Source: Balaenoptera acutorostrata
Lineage: Eukaryota; Chordata; Mammalia; Artiodactyla; Balaenopteridae
Reading direction: 5' to 3'
NCBI RefSeq assembly: GCF_949987535.1
Contig: NC_080081.1
Coordinates: 68,841,603 to 68,905,602, forward strand
Length of the DNA stretch: 64,000 nt
Positions within the stretch are counted from its first letter, which is position 1. The number at the start of each line of letters is the position of its first letter. Shown here one piece after another: positions 44,413-57,450 of the stretch. A model generated the notes under the pieces. It worked only from the letters and a program-made list of their open reading frames with translations, was not told the DNA's origin and searched no databases. The translations under genes were made by a program, and so were the position numbers.

Positions 44413-44804
44413 GTCACCATATCGCATAATTTGCTAAGAGAGAACTTAAAAGTTATCATCAAAAAAGGTAAATATGTGAAAATAAGTAAATCTAGGAACA
44501 TAATAGATAATACTAGACCATTTCTCTGTCCAATTTGGTAATTTGCCTAGGGTAGTGGCACTGATGCATATTTTTGTGGGGAAGCCTGGATGTCTGCCTC
44601 ATATATTATCAACATTAAAGATTAGAGTTGTATCAAATATAATCTTCTCACTTATCTACCAGTTAAAGACTTCCTGCTAATGCATATGTCTGGGCATTTT
44701 GTTTTGCTTACTTTATTCTCAGCTTCTACCACCTGTGAGGAAATGCTCCCCTTTGGGGCAAAAGTCTTCAGAAAGGTTTTTTTTGTCTCAGATTCCTCTC
44801 GTTA

Positions 44805-44945
44805 TTTCTGTCTTAAACCCACTTCTACAAGCTTTTGCCCCCAGTGTGGTCTTATCAAGGTAACCAAAAGCCTGGGTGGTGTTGTCTCTACACCAACTGC
44901 TCAGAATGTTTATTTTTTCTGCCATCCTACTGAAGAGAGTTCCTT
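44805..44945 (+). mobile_element. L2 internal fragment
   Basis: 'cttaaacccacttctacaag', 'cttttgcccccagtgtggtc' and 'ttatcaaggtaaccaaaagc' follow the L2 sense sequence that comes just after the segment at 41995-42115. Confidence 0.5.
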
Positions 44946-44984
44946 TGCCTGTATCTTCTGACCAAAAACAGTGATTCATTCCAA

Positions 44985-45200
44985 AGAGAGTCTGAAGCCA
45001 GGTTGCACATGAAGTCCAACCTCCATCATTTACCAGTGGGTGACTATGAACAGATTTACCCTACCCCCTCTATGCCTTGGTTCCCTCATCTGTGTAAATG
45101 AGGAGTTCATAGAAGCTACCTCTCAAGGTTGTGGTAAAATTAAGTGAGAGGATGGGCCCGGCACCCAGGAACCATGCATTGTGTGTTAGCTGTATTATTA
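44985..45200 (+). mobile_element. MIR
   Basis: 'aagccaggttgcacatgaag', 'ggttccctcatctgtgtaaa' and 'ctcaaggttgtggtaaaatt' follow sense MIR. Confidence 0.75.
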
Positions 45201-46769
45201 TTGTTGGTGGTGAGGATGCTGTTGTTGTTCCCATCCGAGGCCAGCGGGGGCGAGTGAGATCTGTGCCAACAGACTCCGCCCCACAAATCCTACTAGCTAA
45301 GCCGCTGCCACTGCTTCTTTCTCAGGCTGCTTTGTGATTCCTTGCCCGCTCGGGGCACCAATCAATAACTTCGGTGATCTCTGCTGCTCCTGTGTGTGCG
45401 ATGAAGCAGGGGAAGGAGGCTGTAAGACAGGGGGGGTCATCACTGAAAAAGTAACGTGAGGTCTGTAAAACCCAGCACCCCACGACGTAGGAAATGCTAG
45501 CATTAGATTGGCCTTTGTGTCTTTATATTTGGAGTCTTTAATAACATTTTAAGCGTTGCAAAGACAGGGAGGGTGCCCTGTATTTCTTCTGAGTCCCTCC
45601 CCACTTTTTCGAAACATAGGTAGGTGCAATGTTATGTGGAGTTGGGAAAGTCATAGCTTATTTTGACAGTTTGAACTCCCAGAGCTATTTATTTACGAGG
45701 CTTTGGGCATTTTGTATTCACCTACTTGAATCACGTGGTGAAAATGATGCGCGGGTGTGAATTCCTGCATGGAATATGCACCCCCTTCTTGCGCTCACAC
45801 AGACCTTTTGCATCTCAAGGGGGAGGAGCAGCTGTTGTGGAGGCTGATGAACCCAGTTCGGAGTGAGAAGGGGCCTTGAAGAGGCTCTGGTGGGGATGGA
45901 GGGAGGGCACGGAGGCCATTTCCATGTGGGGAGCCTGGGGGAAAGCGCAGCACGTGGTCAGTACAGCGCCTCCCCCCACCTGGGGTGTTGCTCCCCGAGG
46001 CAGCCCCGGTGGCAATGCTCAGTGCTGGGCGGGGCTGGGGAGGAGTCGCGTGACCCGGCTGCACCACTGCTGACACTGAAAGCTCCCTCCTGCTCTGGGG
46101 AGACCCTGTCATGACCTCTGCCCTTGGGCCTGACAGCCAGGCTCCCAGCCCTACCCCCTCCAACCTCTGCTGTCATGGGCAGGTGGCCAGTGATTCGTAA
46201 CTGGGTTCATCATCCACATGGGAGGCACACAGCCCAGCTCGAAAAGCAGGCTGTGAGTCGACTGGAGACTCCCCTCACAGTCTACTTTTGCATCTAGAAA
46301 CCAACAGTTATTAAAGTCATATGTTCAATTCCTGCCCCTGGGCCTGGGTAGAGTGTTATAGCTCAGTAAACCACTGCTCCAGGCAAGAATTCTTTCTTTC
46401 TGTGCCACCTGGGCTGTAGTGTCATTCTCTCTGTTCTTTTTGTTTTCCTGACCAAGTAGACAATGACAGAAGTACGGCTGTAGTGGCCGATTACAGCTAG
46501 ATTGGGGAGACAGCCACACTGGTTACTACTAACAGGCTGAATGCCCTGGACCAGTAAGACTCAACTGTAAGTAAAGCATTTAAATGAGTTTAAATTTGAG
46601 TCCCTTTCTGAACATCCACCAGACTCTAAAAATTGAGGAAGTTTCTCAGGCTGAGATCAGTAGCAATTCCATCTGCCATTTCCACATGGCAATGTCCTGT
46701 TCAATGTCAGGGAAAATTAGCTGTGATCAATTTGTCAGGTATCTATTTCAGTAAAATTTTTACCATCTT

Positions 46770-46930
46770 TTTTTTTTTTTCTGTTAAATATTTTCCATGC
46801 ATATTCTCATGTAATGCATACAACAGCTGTGTGAGAAATATTATCATTTTCATTTTACAAATGAGAAAAAACAAGATTCCTAGAAGTTGCTTAAATTTTT
46901 TACTACCAGTAAGTCTGGGATTTGAACACA
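46770..46930 (-). mobile_element. MIR, reverse
   Basis: 'attatcattttcattttaca', 'aatgagaaaa' and 'gtaagtctgggatttgaac' are reverse MIR. Confidence 0.7.
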
Positions 46931-47339
46931 TTATACATGTAATTGACACTGGACAGGTTTAATTCTCATTCAAGATCAGAATTTGTTATCTGAAATTTGA
47001 ATGCTGCTGCTGATCAATACTTAGTCAATCTTTGGACTTTTATTCACGTCTCAGTTTGAATATTATTTAACAGAACCAAAGGCCTGTTTCAAAAAGTCAG
47101 CTTCATGATGGATCATATAGTCTATTCCTGGAACCCAGTTGGAGACTGAGGCGTAACATAGCGACCTGATCTCAGCTCAATGATTAGGACTCTAGGAACA
47201 AAATCAGGCCACATTATGTCAAGGTCTCCTCTGAAGGACTCTTATTAGCCTGCCAGAGAGAACACATGTCCCACCAGCCACATGTAGGAAGTTAGGGGTG
47301 AGTGTGAGGTACTCAGCCAGGCCAAGAATGAGATAATAA

Positions 47340-48640
47340 ATGTAAGAGAAACAAGACACATCAACACCTTACCTCCTACCAACATTAAAGAAAGTGCACT
47401 TCACTCTACAGACAGAGAAGAACTAGAAACCTTATGCAGAAAGTGCCTAGGAATAGGAAAACATCAAATCAACTCCATACAAAACTTCTGTAAAAAGAAA
47501 ATTAAAAATTCAAGATAAAACATTTCAGCTAATGAGTATTCTTCCTCAAAAACTAACAACAAAGCAGAAGAAAACTGTAACACAACACTCCAAACTGAAC
47601 TAAATATTCTTTAATAAGCATTCTGAGATATTAAAAATATTCACAATAAAAAATTCTAAAACTAAAACTAAAAATGGACAAAACAAACAATAAAAAGAAA
47701 TGCAATAAAATGTGATTAAACTCAGAAAGAATTTGAGAATAAATAATTAGAGGCCAAGAAAGAGCAAAGTTAAACAGTAATATAATAATGGACATTAGGC
47801 AGGAAAACAACAAAGAATATGAAAATGAGACAGAAAGAATTAAAAAACTGTTAGAGGAAAAGAGATAGGAGTGAACAACAGGCAAAGAAGATCCAATACA
47901 TAAATAATAGAGTCTCTAAAAAAGAAAAGCAAAATAATGAAACAGAACTAATATTTAAAGCTATAATATAAGAAATCTTTCTGCAAATAAAACTTGTCTA
48001 CTTATTGGAAGGGCTGACCAAGTACCTGGAACTTGACCTGAAAGGATTAGCTGTGATACATACCCTAGTAAATCAAAGAAAAATCCTCAGGGCCTCCAAG
48101 CAAATAGACCACATTACCTGTATAAAAGTAAGAAAATTAGGCTAGCATCAGATTATCAAGAGCAACAGACAAAGGAAGGAAATGGTGGAGTAACATTTTC
48201 AGGAAACTCAAGGAAATAAAGTATGAGCCAAGGATTTTTGTATTCTGCCAAGATGTTCTTCAAGTAACAAGACCATTTAAATAGACAAAAACAAAAACAG
48301 TTTTGAACATGCAAAACTCAGAGAATACTGTACACACAAGTACTTTCTGAGGAATCTGCTAAGGATGAGAATATCCAGCCCACAGATAATTGGGGAAACT
48401 TGGCAAAAGATGATGAGAATTTAATATATTTTAAGCGTAAAGCTAATATTAAAGCATAGTTGGGGACATGGGGGAAGAATAATATGTAAAGGCAATATGA
48501 TCTGACACAGTAGAAAGAATGTAACTGAAAATGAGATGAGAGAAAAGAATAAGATCATTGACTCTTACAGGTAGTTGCTGGGTATCGAAGGATACCATTT
48601 TAAACTGACAGACAAAATACTAAAAAGGTTAACTAAGATA
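47340..48640 (+). mobile_element. Old L1 5' region (L1M 5' UTR/HAL1-like)
   Basis: A-rich sense sequence with 'ctcagggcctccaagcaaat', 'agccaaggatttttgtattc' and 'actcagagaatactgtacac', which I recall from ancient L1M 5' regions or HAL1. No open frame. Confidence 0.55.
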
Positions 48641-48644
48641 AAAA

Positions 48645-50430
48645 GTTTTTTTTTTCTTATAGTTGATTTCTAGTCTCATGGTGCTGTGGTTGGGAAAGGT
48701 GCTTGGTATGATTTCAGTCTTCTTATATTTATTGAGATTTGCTTTATGGTGTAGCATGTGAGATATCCTGGTGAATGTTCCATGTGCACTTGAAAAGAAT
48801 GTGTATTCTGCTGCTTTTGGATGGAATTTCTATGTATACCTATTAAGTCCATCTAATCTAAGGTGTCACTTAAAGCCAGTGTTTCCTTATTGATTTTCTG
48901 TTTGGATGATCTGTCCATCCATGTAAGTGGGATGTTAAAGTCCCCTACTATTATTATTGGGTTACTGTCAATTTCTCCCTTTATGTCTGTTAATATTTGC
49001 TTTCTGTCTGTTAATATTTGCTTTCTGTATTCAGGTGCTCCTATTTATAATTCTTTTGTCTTCTTCTTGGATCAATCCTTTTATGATTACGTAATGTCCT
49101 TCTTTGTCTCTTGTCATAATCTTTTATTATTTATAATAATTTTCACTAGTAATTAAATGTAACTGTTTATTTAATTTTAGCTTGTTTGTTGCTAGTATAT
49201 ATGGAAATGCAAGTGATTTTTGTGCATTGATCTTCTAAACTAATTTATTAATAGCTTCTTTGTAGATTTCATCAAATTCTCTACATCTTGTTGTGTGTGA
49301 ATAGAGGCCATTTTACTTCTTCCTTTCCAATCTGGATAACTTGTTTCTTTTTATTGCCTTATGCCAGTTAACTAAACCCCTAGAACAATGTTAAATAAAA
49401 GTTGTGAGGATTGACATCCTTATTTTGTTCCTGATCTTAGGGGGAAAGCATTCAGTCTTTCACCATTAAATATAACTGTAGGTTTTGTGTAGGTGTCCTT
49501 TTCCGTATTGAAGAGGTTCACATCTATTCCTAGTATGGTGAGAAACAGCATGGATCAATGGGTGTTGGATTTTGTCAGATGTTTTTCCTGGGTCTATTTA
49601 AACGATTATATGGTTTTAATTTTTTTCTAATAGGGTGCATTACATTGTTGATTTGTAAATGTTAAATCAACCTTGTGTTCTTGGTTAAGTCCCACTTGGT
49701 CATGAGATATTATTCTATTTATATATTGTTGGACTTGATTTCCTTAAATTTCACTTAGAAATTTTGCATGCATGTTCATGAGGAATATTGGTGAAAGATT
49801 TTTTTTTTCCCCTGAGTCTTTGTCAAAAATTGGTATAGAGTAATGTTGGTCTTTAGATTGAGTTGGGAATTATTCCCTTCTCTTCACTTTTCTGGGAGAG
49901 TTTGTATAGAATTGGTTTTATTTCTTCTTTAATTATTTGGTATAATCTACCAGTGAAGTTGTCTAGGCCTGGAGTTTCTTTGTGGGAAGGTTTTTAAAGT
50001 ACAAATTCCATTTACGTAAAGGGCTATTTAAGTAATCTATTTCTTCTCGACAAAACTTTGGTAGTTTGTGTCTTTTAAAGAATTTGTGATATATGTATAC
50101 ATATAGCTGATTCACTTCATTGTACAGCAGAAGCTAACACAACATTGCAAAGAAATTATACTCCAATTAAAAAAAAAAGGATTTGTCATTCTCTTCTAAA
50201 TTGTGGGATTTGTGGGCATAAAATTGTTAGTAATAGTCCCTTAGTTTTACTTTAGTACCTGTAAAATCCGTATTGATGTCACCTTTTGCATTTCTGATAC
50301 TGGCAATTTGTATCTTCTCTCTTTTTTTCTCATGTGTTTCTTTAGAGGTTTATCATTTTATTGTTCTTCTCAAAGAACTAGCTTTTGGTTTCATTGATTT
50401 TCTCTTGTTTTTATGTTTTCTGTTTTACTG
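48645..50430 (-). mobile_element. Old L1 ORF2 fragment, reverse
   Basis: T-rich reverse L1 ORF2: 'tctcatggtgctgtggttgg', 'gtgtattctgctgcttttgg', 'taaagtcccctactattatt', 'tttgttcctgatcttagggg' and 'aactagcttttggtttcatt'. It is interrupted by a 90-bp L1 tail (50088-50178) and has many stops. Confidence 0.8.
50088..50178 (+). mobile_element. Very short L1 3' tail inserted in the older L1
   Basis: Only the last ~90 bp of an L1 ('agctgattcacttcattgta', 'attatactccaatt', poly(A)). The flanks aatttgtgat and gatttgtcat look like diverged target copies. Confidence 0.75.
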
Positions 50431-51034
50431 AAAATAAATAAACTTTATTTGTATTTTATTTATTTTCTAATCTTTATTATTTCCTTCCTTAGGTGTTATT
50501 TTGGGAAACTAGTTAGAAAGACCAATGGTATCTTATGTGGAATATGTAATGAAAATTAATTCTTTTTGTATATATGGTTTTAGGAATAACATTGACTTCT
50601 TGGAGAAGAACAAGGCTATTTGCTACTTTATTAATTGCTATGTTGAGAAGAAATGCCAAGAAGAAGCATAGAATTGCAGTTTGTACAGCTTGTTCTAGAG
50701 TTGTATAAAGGCTGTGCACAAGTTCCAAGTTTAGCATTCTGAGTCTTCAGATCTACCTTTTACCAATGTGATGAATCATATAATTTTAACAATAGACAAC
50801 ATTAAGAAAAAAGGAAATAAAGAACAACCTGCTTTCTGCGCTTTGGTAATTTCTTTGCAAATACAATAACCATTGTAGGACAAATTCTTTTGACGTGTTG
50901 GCATATTTGTTCTATTCCAGCTGTGAGTTACATTATGTTACTCTACACTTGAGAACATTTCTTTTTTGTTTTTCCTACGAACTTGCTTTTTATTCATCTT
51001 TCCTGAAATGCATTTGCTTTCTAAGTATTTTCTA

Positions 51035-51275
51035 GGCTTAATGGTATAGTAGAAGGAGCTCTGACTTTTGAAACAGATTTGCTCCCAAATCCTTAATCTG
51101 CCACCTTATAATTATGAGAACTTTGGAGAGTTACTTTATTTCATAGTGAGCCTAATTCTTAATAAGTAAAAATGGAGCTAAAAAGCTTATGTCAAAGAGT
51201 TGTTGTGAGGATTAAATGAGAGAACACATACTGAGTGGCTGTCATATAGTAGATCCTCAGTAAATGTAATTCTCT
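51035..51275 (+). mobile_element. MIR
   Basis: 'agtagaaggagctctgactt', 'gagttgttgtgaggattaaa' and 'gtagatcctcagtaaatg' span most of a sense MIR. Confidence 0.8.
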
Positions 51276-52220
51276 TTTTCATTGTGTAATAATGAAAATA
51301 CATTAATACAATATTTTGATCTGAAGCTATGATACAATAGATTTAGAAGGTTAGATCTAATTCTTTTAAAATAACTGTTATTTCGATCATTAAATTTCAG
51401 TGCTTTTGTTAATTTCAATCTCTTTTAAACTGGTAATACACACCTTAAAGGTGAACTCCTGAGATGGGTCCTCATACTTGTTGTAAATATAGAATTTAAT
51501 GTATAAGTAGATTGATTTGGAGCCAACACAGTTCACTCTGTTGGTGAATTATGCCTTCCTAATTATATTTGTACAATTATATTGAATATGAAAAAACATA
51601 AAGGGGAAACATGACATTTACTTTTGTTTTATATGTTCCATAATTGGGACGTAGGGTGGAAATAGAACATATTCTTTTGCCAGTCCTTCACTCCTGCTTC
51701 CTGGGATCACTTCCCCAATAACTTTAAATCTAAATTCAAGATGATTGCATCATTCCAGGTGTCTTCATCCATCATTTATTGAACATCTGAATTGGACACC
51801 CAAGCCACTAGAAATCTTCTATTTACCATCTCTTATTGTAGCTATTTTGTTGACAGTCAGTTACAAGCTCACTGGTTTTGGCAGAACATTTCCTGTGGTT
51901 ACATGAAGTCAATATTTTCTTGCTAGCTGGTGACTGGGGACCACTCTCAGCCTTTAAAAGCCAAACACAGTTCTTTGCCATGTGGGTCCATAGGCAGTTC
52001 ACAACATGGCTATTTGCTTTGTTCCAGCCCAGTAGGAGAGTCCTGCTGAAGCTCTGGATCTCTTTGACTTCTGTCTACGACCTCTGCATATTCTTTTAAA
52101 GGGGCTAACCTGATTAGGTCAAGCCAACCCACACTCAACAAGTGGGGATTATATTGCGTGTGCACACAAAGAGGCAGAAATCTTGAGAGGCATCTTAGAA
52201 TTTTTCCTACCAGAAGCCCT

Positions 52221-52583
52221 TTTTTTTAAAAAAAATTATTTATTTTTTATTTTATTTATTTTTAGCTGCGTTGGGTCTTTGTTGCTGCGCGCGGACTTTC
52301 TCTAGTTGCAGCTAGCGGGGGCTACTCTTCGTTGCGGTGCGCGGGCTTCTCATTGCGGTGGCTTCTCTTGTTGCGGAGCATGGGCTTTAGGTGCGCGGGC
52401 TTCAGTAGTCGTGGGGCACGGGCTCAGCAGTTGTGGCTCGCGGGCTCTAGAGCGCAGGCTCAGTAGTTGTGGCGCACATGCTTAGTTGCTCTGCGTCATG
52501 TGGGATCTTCCTGGACCAAGGCTGAACCTGTGTCCCCTGCATTGGCAGGCAGATTCTTAACCACTGCGCCACCAGGGAAGTTC
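52221..52583 (-). mobile_element. CHR-type SINE, reverse
   Basis: Longer body form with a T/A-rich tail and the head end caccagggaagttccc. Flanking copies (cagaagccctt versus gagaagttctt) are diverged. Confidence 0.9.
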
Positions 52584-53097
52584 CCGAGAAGTTCTTGTAT
52601 TTACCTTTTAAAAAACTTATGTCGGTTTTATTTTGTTGTTTTCTTTTTAACTTCTGGTATAAGATGTTTAGCTCATTGGTTTTCTAATGTGTTTTCTAAA
52701 ATCCATTATAATTTCTTCTTTGGACAATGTATTATTGAAAGTATATTTGAAAAATTTTAAAAAGTATGGGGTTTTAAATTAATTTCCCTTTAATTACTCA
52801 TTTCTTTCTTAAATGCATTGTAGAAGAGAATATTGAATGTATGATATCAATACTTGGCAATTTGTGATTTTTTTTCCATTTTCCTTATTATAATTCTGTC
52901 AATTCTTGCCTTATATTATTGAGATCATGTTATTTTGTTTATACCAACTCGCAACCAATTATGTTCTTGATCAATTAAACCTTCTATCACTATGTAAGAC
53001 CTCTTCATCACTAGAAATTTTTAACTAAAACATTTCCATCAGTGATCAATATATAACCTTATTTTATATGTGTTTCTGTTAAAATATACCTTATTTA

Positions 53098-53557
53098 ATA
53101 CATACTGTTGAAGCATTAACATTGAATTCAAGCCAACAGCACTGTAACCCGTGACTGAATGAAGCTTACTGGACACATGGGTCTTCTCCAAAGGCACGTC
53201 ACAGCCTTCTTGCACTTGGGGACACTAGACAGCACTTAAGCACTATGCTCGGGGGACATTTTCAACAGCAAAATCGCCAACAAAAAGCACAGAAATGAGG
53301 AAAATGTGGTACTATCAATAAACAGACTGTGAAAAGGACACATGTTTACACTATGAGAGCTGAAATTAGACAGAGGGTCACCCTACTTGACTTCAGCTGG
53401 GAACATGTGTGCAGAAACTCAGATATTTTGCCACTCTGTGCATGTCCATAAATGACCATGAAAGTGCTGCAGATATTGATTTTGGGTTACAAACAAATTT
53501 TAGCAAATAGGCGAATTTGCAAATACGAATTCTTGAACATCGGGGATCAGCTGTAAT
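53098..53557. mobile_element. Probable TcMar-Tigger-type remnant
   Basis: Reads 'gccaacagcactgtaacccg', 'ggacactagacagcacttaa', 'ataaatgaccatgaaagtgc' and ends 'gcgaatttgcaaatacgaat' and 'ggggatcagctgtaa', the kind of end found in Tigger-like DNA elements. The family name is uncertain. Confidence 0.4.
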
Positions 53558-53940
53558 TGGTCTTTTTTTCTTTTAAAATCTTATTCTTCAGTTTTGGTGC
53601 TCTGAAGTTTCACTGTAGCAGTTTATGTGTGGATTTCATTTATTTACGTTTTTGACACCTTTGGCTTCATAAATCTGGGCTTAATACCTCTAATCAGTTC
53701 TTTAAAAAGCTAAGCCATATCTTCTTCAAATATTCCCTTTCCCATTCTCTGAGACTCTATTTAGATGTATTTTAAAAAACTTTTTACCAAATTATTATTT
53801 ATAACTCAACTATTACTTAGTATCTTTCATCTCTTCATTTCTCTATGTTGCATTGTGGGTTAATTCTTTGGATCTAATTTCCAGTTTGTTCAATCTTTTT
53901 GTAGTTGTACAAATTTGCTGAACAAGCCATTGCTCTGGGT

Positions 53941-54176
53941 TTTAAAAAATATTTATTTATTATTTATTTAGGCTGTGCTCGGTCTTAGTTGTGGCACATG
54001 GGATCTTCGTTGCGGCATGCGGGCTCTTTAGTTGCAGCATGTGGGTTCCTAGTTGTGGCATGTGGACTCTTAGTTGCCGCTTGCATGTGGGATCTAGTTC
54101 CCTGACCGGGGATCGAACCTGGGCCACCTGCACTGGGAGCACAGAGTCTTACCCGCTGGTCCACCAGGGAAGTCCC
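53941..54176 (-). mobile_element. CHR-related SINE, reverse
   Basis: (TTTA)n tail, repeated 'tagttg.ggcatgtggg' modules, a complementary B box (ggggatcgaacctgg) and the end ccaccagggaagtccc. It is a different subfamily from the full-length CHR copies. Confidence 0.85.
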
Positions 54177-54689
54177 TACTCAGATTTTAATTTCAGTTAT
54201 TTTATTTATAATTTTCATAACTTATTCTTGTTACTTTTCTTTGAAATATTCTCGGTTCTTTTAAAATAATACCCTACTCTTTGTTTGCAACCTGTATCCT
54301 TTCTTCCATACATAAATATTTTTTTATAGCCCATGTTAGATAACTCCATTGTCAGAAATCATTTTGATTCTGATTCTTTTCTTCTTCTTTTTCTAGTTTA
54401 TACTCATGATGCCTCCTTTACTGATATATTTTGTGATTTTTTTTTTTTTTTAACCATAAGCCTATATTCTTTGGAAGTTTATCAGTGGCGATCTTTTGAG
54501 GCCTAGGTTAAAGATGGGTTTCTTTAATGAGGATTTAGTTTACTTCTCCTAAGTTTCTGGGGACAACATTTAAGAGAATTGAGAACTTGAAGGCTTTTGG
54601 GGCCCCCAGGAAGTATGACTTTAGGCTGCAAACCTACATGAGGCCTAGCTTGTGTATCTAAATTCTTAGAGAATAATTTCCTCCTCTGC

Positions 54690-55070
54690 CCTCGGCCCAT
54701 CTCTTGCTCCTTGAACAAGCTGCTTCCCACTCAGTCTTCATAAGGCTATTTCTTCTGCTTGGAATCACACTCTTCCACCCTGCTGCTGGGTAGCTTCAGG
54801 TCTCTTCTTAAATGTTACTTCCTTAGGGAAGGCAAGCTGTCTCTGAAGCTCTTTGTTCTTTTCCTTCACGGTACTCAGTGGTACTGGGATTAAGTAATTA
54901 TTTGTGTAAATTTCATTTACCATCCTACTCCCTACAGACTGTCAATGCCACAGGCAGAGGATATTTGCAATTCTACCTCATGGTTGTATTGTTCCCTTCT
55001 AGCACAGTGCCCGGCACATTGGAGACACTCGAAAATTATTTATTGGATGAATGGATGAAGGAATGAAAAC
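54690..55070 (+). mobile_element. L2 3' end
   Basis: 'ttctgcttggaatcacactc', 'aaatgttacttccttaggga', 'ctacagactgtcaatgcca', 'agcacagtgcccggcacatt' and 'ttattggatgaatggatg' follow the L2 3' end in sense over ~380 bp. Confidence 0.85.
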
Positions 55071-56754
55071 TTGAAAGTGATCTATCAGTATAAATATACC
55101 TATGACCTCGAAATAGCAACAAAGTCAAGGATATAATTCTAGATGTAAAAAGGTGAATTTCAGCCATCACTGGATCTCTAGATATTTATTTGCCATTAGA
55201 GAACTTGTTTTTTATTTGCTGTAGCTAACATGGCCTGCTGTGACCACGTTCTATTGAAAGCTTTTATCCACAATCAAGATGAGGATGAGGGTGTGGTGTT
55301 AATCAGACTGACAGGAGGCTGGAGGGATCACTCTCGCGTAGTGGTGACATAACGTGTCTGAGAGGATCCCACTCAGCAGGTTAGAAAGGTGGATCAAATA
55401 ACAACACACAATTTAACAAGGAAAATACAGAGCACTGAACTTAGGCCCCTGACATCTAATTGAACAAATACAGAATAAGGGGCCTTAAGAGCCAAACATG
55501 TGAAAGGCATGGAGATTTTAATTGACTGGATGAGTCAATAGTGCAGCATGCCTGCCGGGGGTGCCGATGTGATGTTCGGTTCCTTTAACAGAAGCAGTGT
55601 GTTGAGGACAATTGAAGTCGTGGAGTTTCCCCAGTGAGACCACCGTTGCCACCCGGGTCCAGTTCTGAGAGGCAGATATTGAGGGAGGTTTTGACAGCTG
55701 CGCACCACTGACATTTCCAAGCTGTGTCATATGAGAAGCAGCTGAAGGGCTGTGGGTTCCTAGGAAATGCGGAGTAGAATTTGGTAGAATACAATAGGGC
55801 TGTCAAGGAGATGGCAGGGCCATTCGATTTGTCCCCTGTAGATCCACACAGAAGAGCCAGAACCACCAGGCAAGTTTGAGGGAAGTGGCTCTGGGTTTAA
55901 TTTGCAGTGTTGCCTGGCAGGGAACTGGGTTGTGCTGAGTCCCTCTCTACTAAAGGAAATCACACTTAGGAAAAGGAGAAATGAGCTTTGGGAAGCTCTC
56001 TGTCAGCTTAGGGAGGGTCTCCTGGGGTGGTAGAGTCCCTTGCTCCTTTGCGTAGGTCCGTAGCCTTATGTAGTGTGGACCCTCATCATGTCTGGAGCGC
56101 CAAGCCAGAGAGAAATGGCCAGTTAAAAATTAAAAATTAAAAAAATTAAAATTTCATTCACTATTTCTAGGATCCCCTGATCTAGCCTAACTCTCAGAGG
56201 ATAATCTCATTTCTCTTCACTGTGTCACATGTGCCACCTACAGAAGCAGCAGAGTGGAGGCTGAAAGGCCACTTGTGGTGGCGGGATTCACACACGGGGT
56301 GAAAACTGGACAGGCTGCTGCAAGGGCCCTCATCAGGGAGTTTCTTTCATTCTGGAAGAAGGCAGAGGTGTTCTGTAATTAGAGGCAATTAGGAAACGCT
56401 GTGGGAAATGCCATAAGGAGCCTTTACCATACGGGAAGAAATACAAAGGAAAATTAAAATAATGATCATATTCTATAAAACTGTTTCTCACAGTTGTGGT
56501 GGGCACTAAATATGCTTGGTACTCCAGCCCAGGAGCTCTGCATGCCCTTGGTCCCGGAGGAGGACTGAAGAGAGATGATGAACGGGACACAGTAAATTCC
56601 CCCTCCTAGAGGGAAAAACAGGAAGTGCATCTCTTACTGCTAACATCCCTTATTCTGTAATTCTCTTTGAATCTGCATAATTGAGTACATTTTCTATGAA
56701 GAAGCCAATAAAGGTACCTGAAAAGAGGTATGTGGTCAACTAAAAATTATTCTT

Positions 56755-56898
56755 CTTTTTTTTTTAAGAATTAAAAAAAATTATTTTTAAATTTTTGTCC
56801 ACGCGGCATGTGGGATCTTACTTCCCCAACCAGGGATCGAACCTGCACCCCCTGGTTGGAAGTGCAGAGCCTTAACCACTGGACCACCAGAGAAGTCC
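56755..56898 (-). mobile_element. Short CHR-related SINE, reverse
   Basis: T-rich tail, cggcatgtgggatctta, complementary B box (gggatcgaacctg) and end accaccagagaagtcc. It is flanked by ctaaaaattatt copies at 56740-56751 and 56899-56910. Confidence 0.88.
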
Positions 56899-57274
56899 CT
56901 AAAAATTATTATTCTTTAGTTTTCTTTATCTACCCTGGCTTTATCTGAAAACTTATTTTCAGGAAAAAAAAAAAAACCTTTAGATAACATTGTCCATCAA
57001 CTTTGTGAATGAGCATGAAGTGCAAATGTTCTCATGAAAAAGTTTAGCTCAGAGCAGACACGCCTGATGGTACCCATCACTACGGGAAGCAGCGTTCACA
57101 ACAGCAAGAGTTGTTCTCGCTCTGTTATGAAATAATAAATCCATTGGTTAAAAGGCTGCATTTTTTCAAAAGAGATTACACTTCACATTAGAATTTGGTA
57201 TTACTTTATAAGAATATGGGCATAGCAATTGGAAAAGTGACTTGAATTTTAAAACATAGGAATTAAAAAAAATG

Positions 57275-57450
57275 GAGTTGGGCTCGAGATTTATTAGCTA
57301 CATGACTATGGGCAAATGAGGTAACCTCCCTCTGCCTAAATTCCTTCATCTGTTAGGTGAGGATAGGAATGGTTCTTATCAGGATGAAATAAGAAAATGT
57401 ACAAAAGCCCCCAGCACAGCAAAAAGCAAGCGCTCAGTTAACAGGAGCCA
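57275..57450 (+). mobile_element. MIR
   Basis: 'tattagctacatgactatgg', 'gcaaatgaggtaacctccct' and 'ctaaattccttcatctgtta' are the MIR core and 3' half. Confidence 0.75.

Larger units (their letters stand above)
38281..47339. other. Intergenic DNA, middle section
   Basis: No gene supported. It holds L2 pieces (38455-39420, 41995-42115, 42430-42680, 44805-44945), L1 pieces (42120-42440, 43498-44335), a SINE (41117-41410), a mariner hairpin (43139-43220), and MIRs (44985-45200, 46770-46930). Unassigned parts include 39421-41104, 41423-41994, 42681-43138 and 45200-46770; the last has a modestly GC-rich patch near 45800-46160. Confidence 0.6.

Noticed and set aside
45795..46176. Cluster of ORFs in a GC-richer patch, considered as a CpG island or gene
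   Set aside because: CpG density is modest, the frames overlap on both strands and there is no promoter or splice support.
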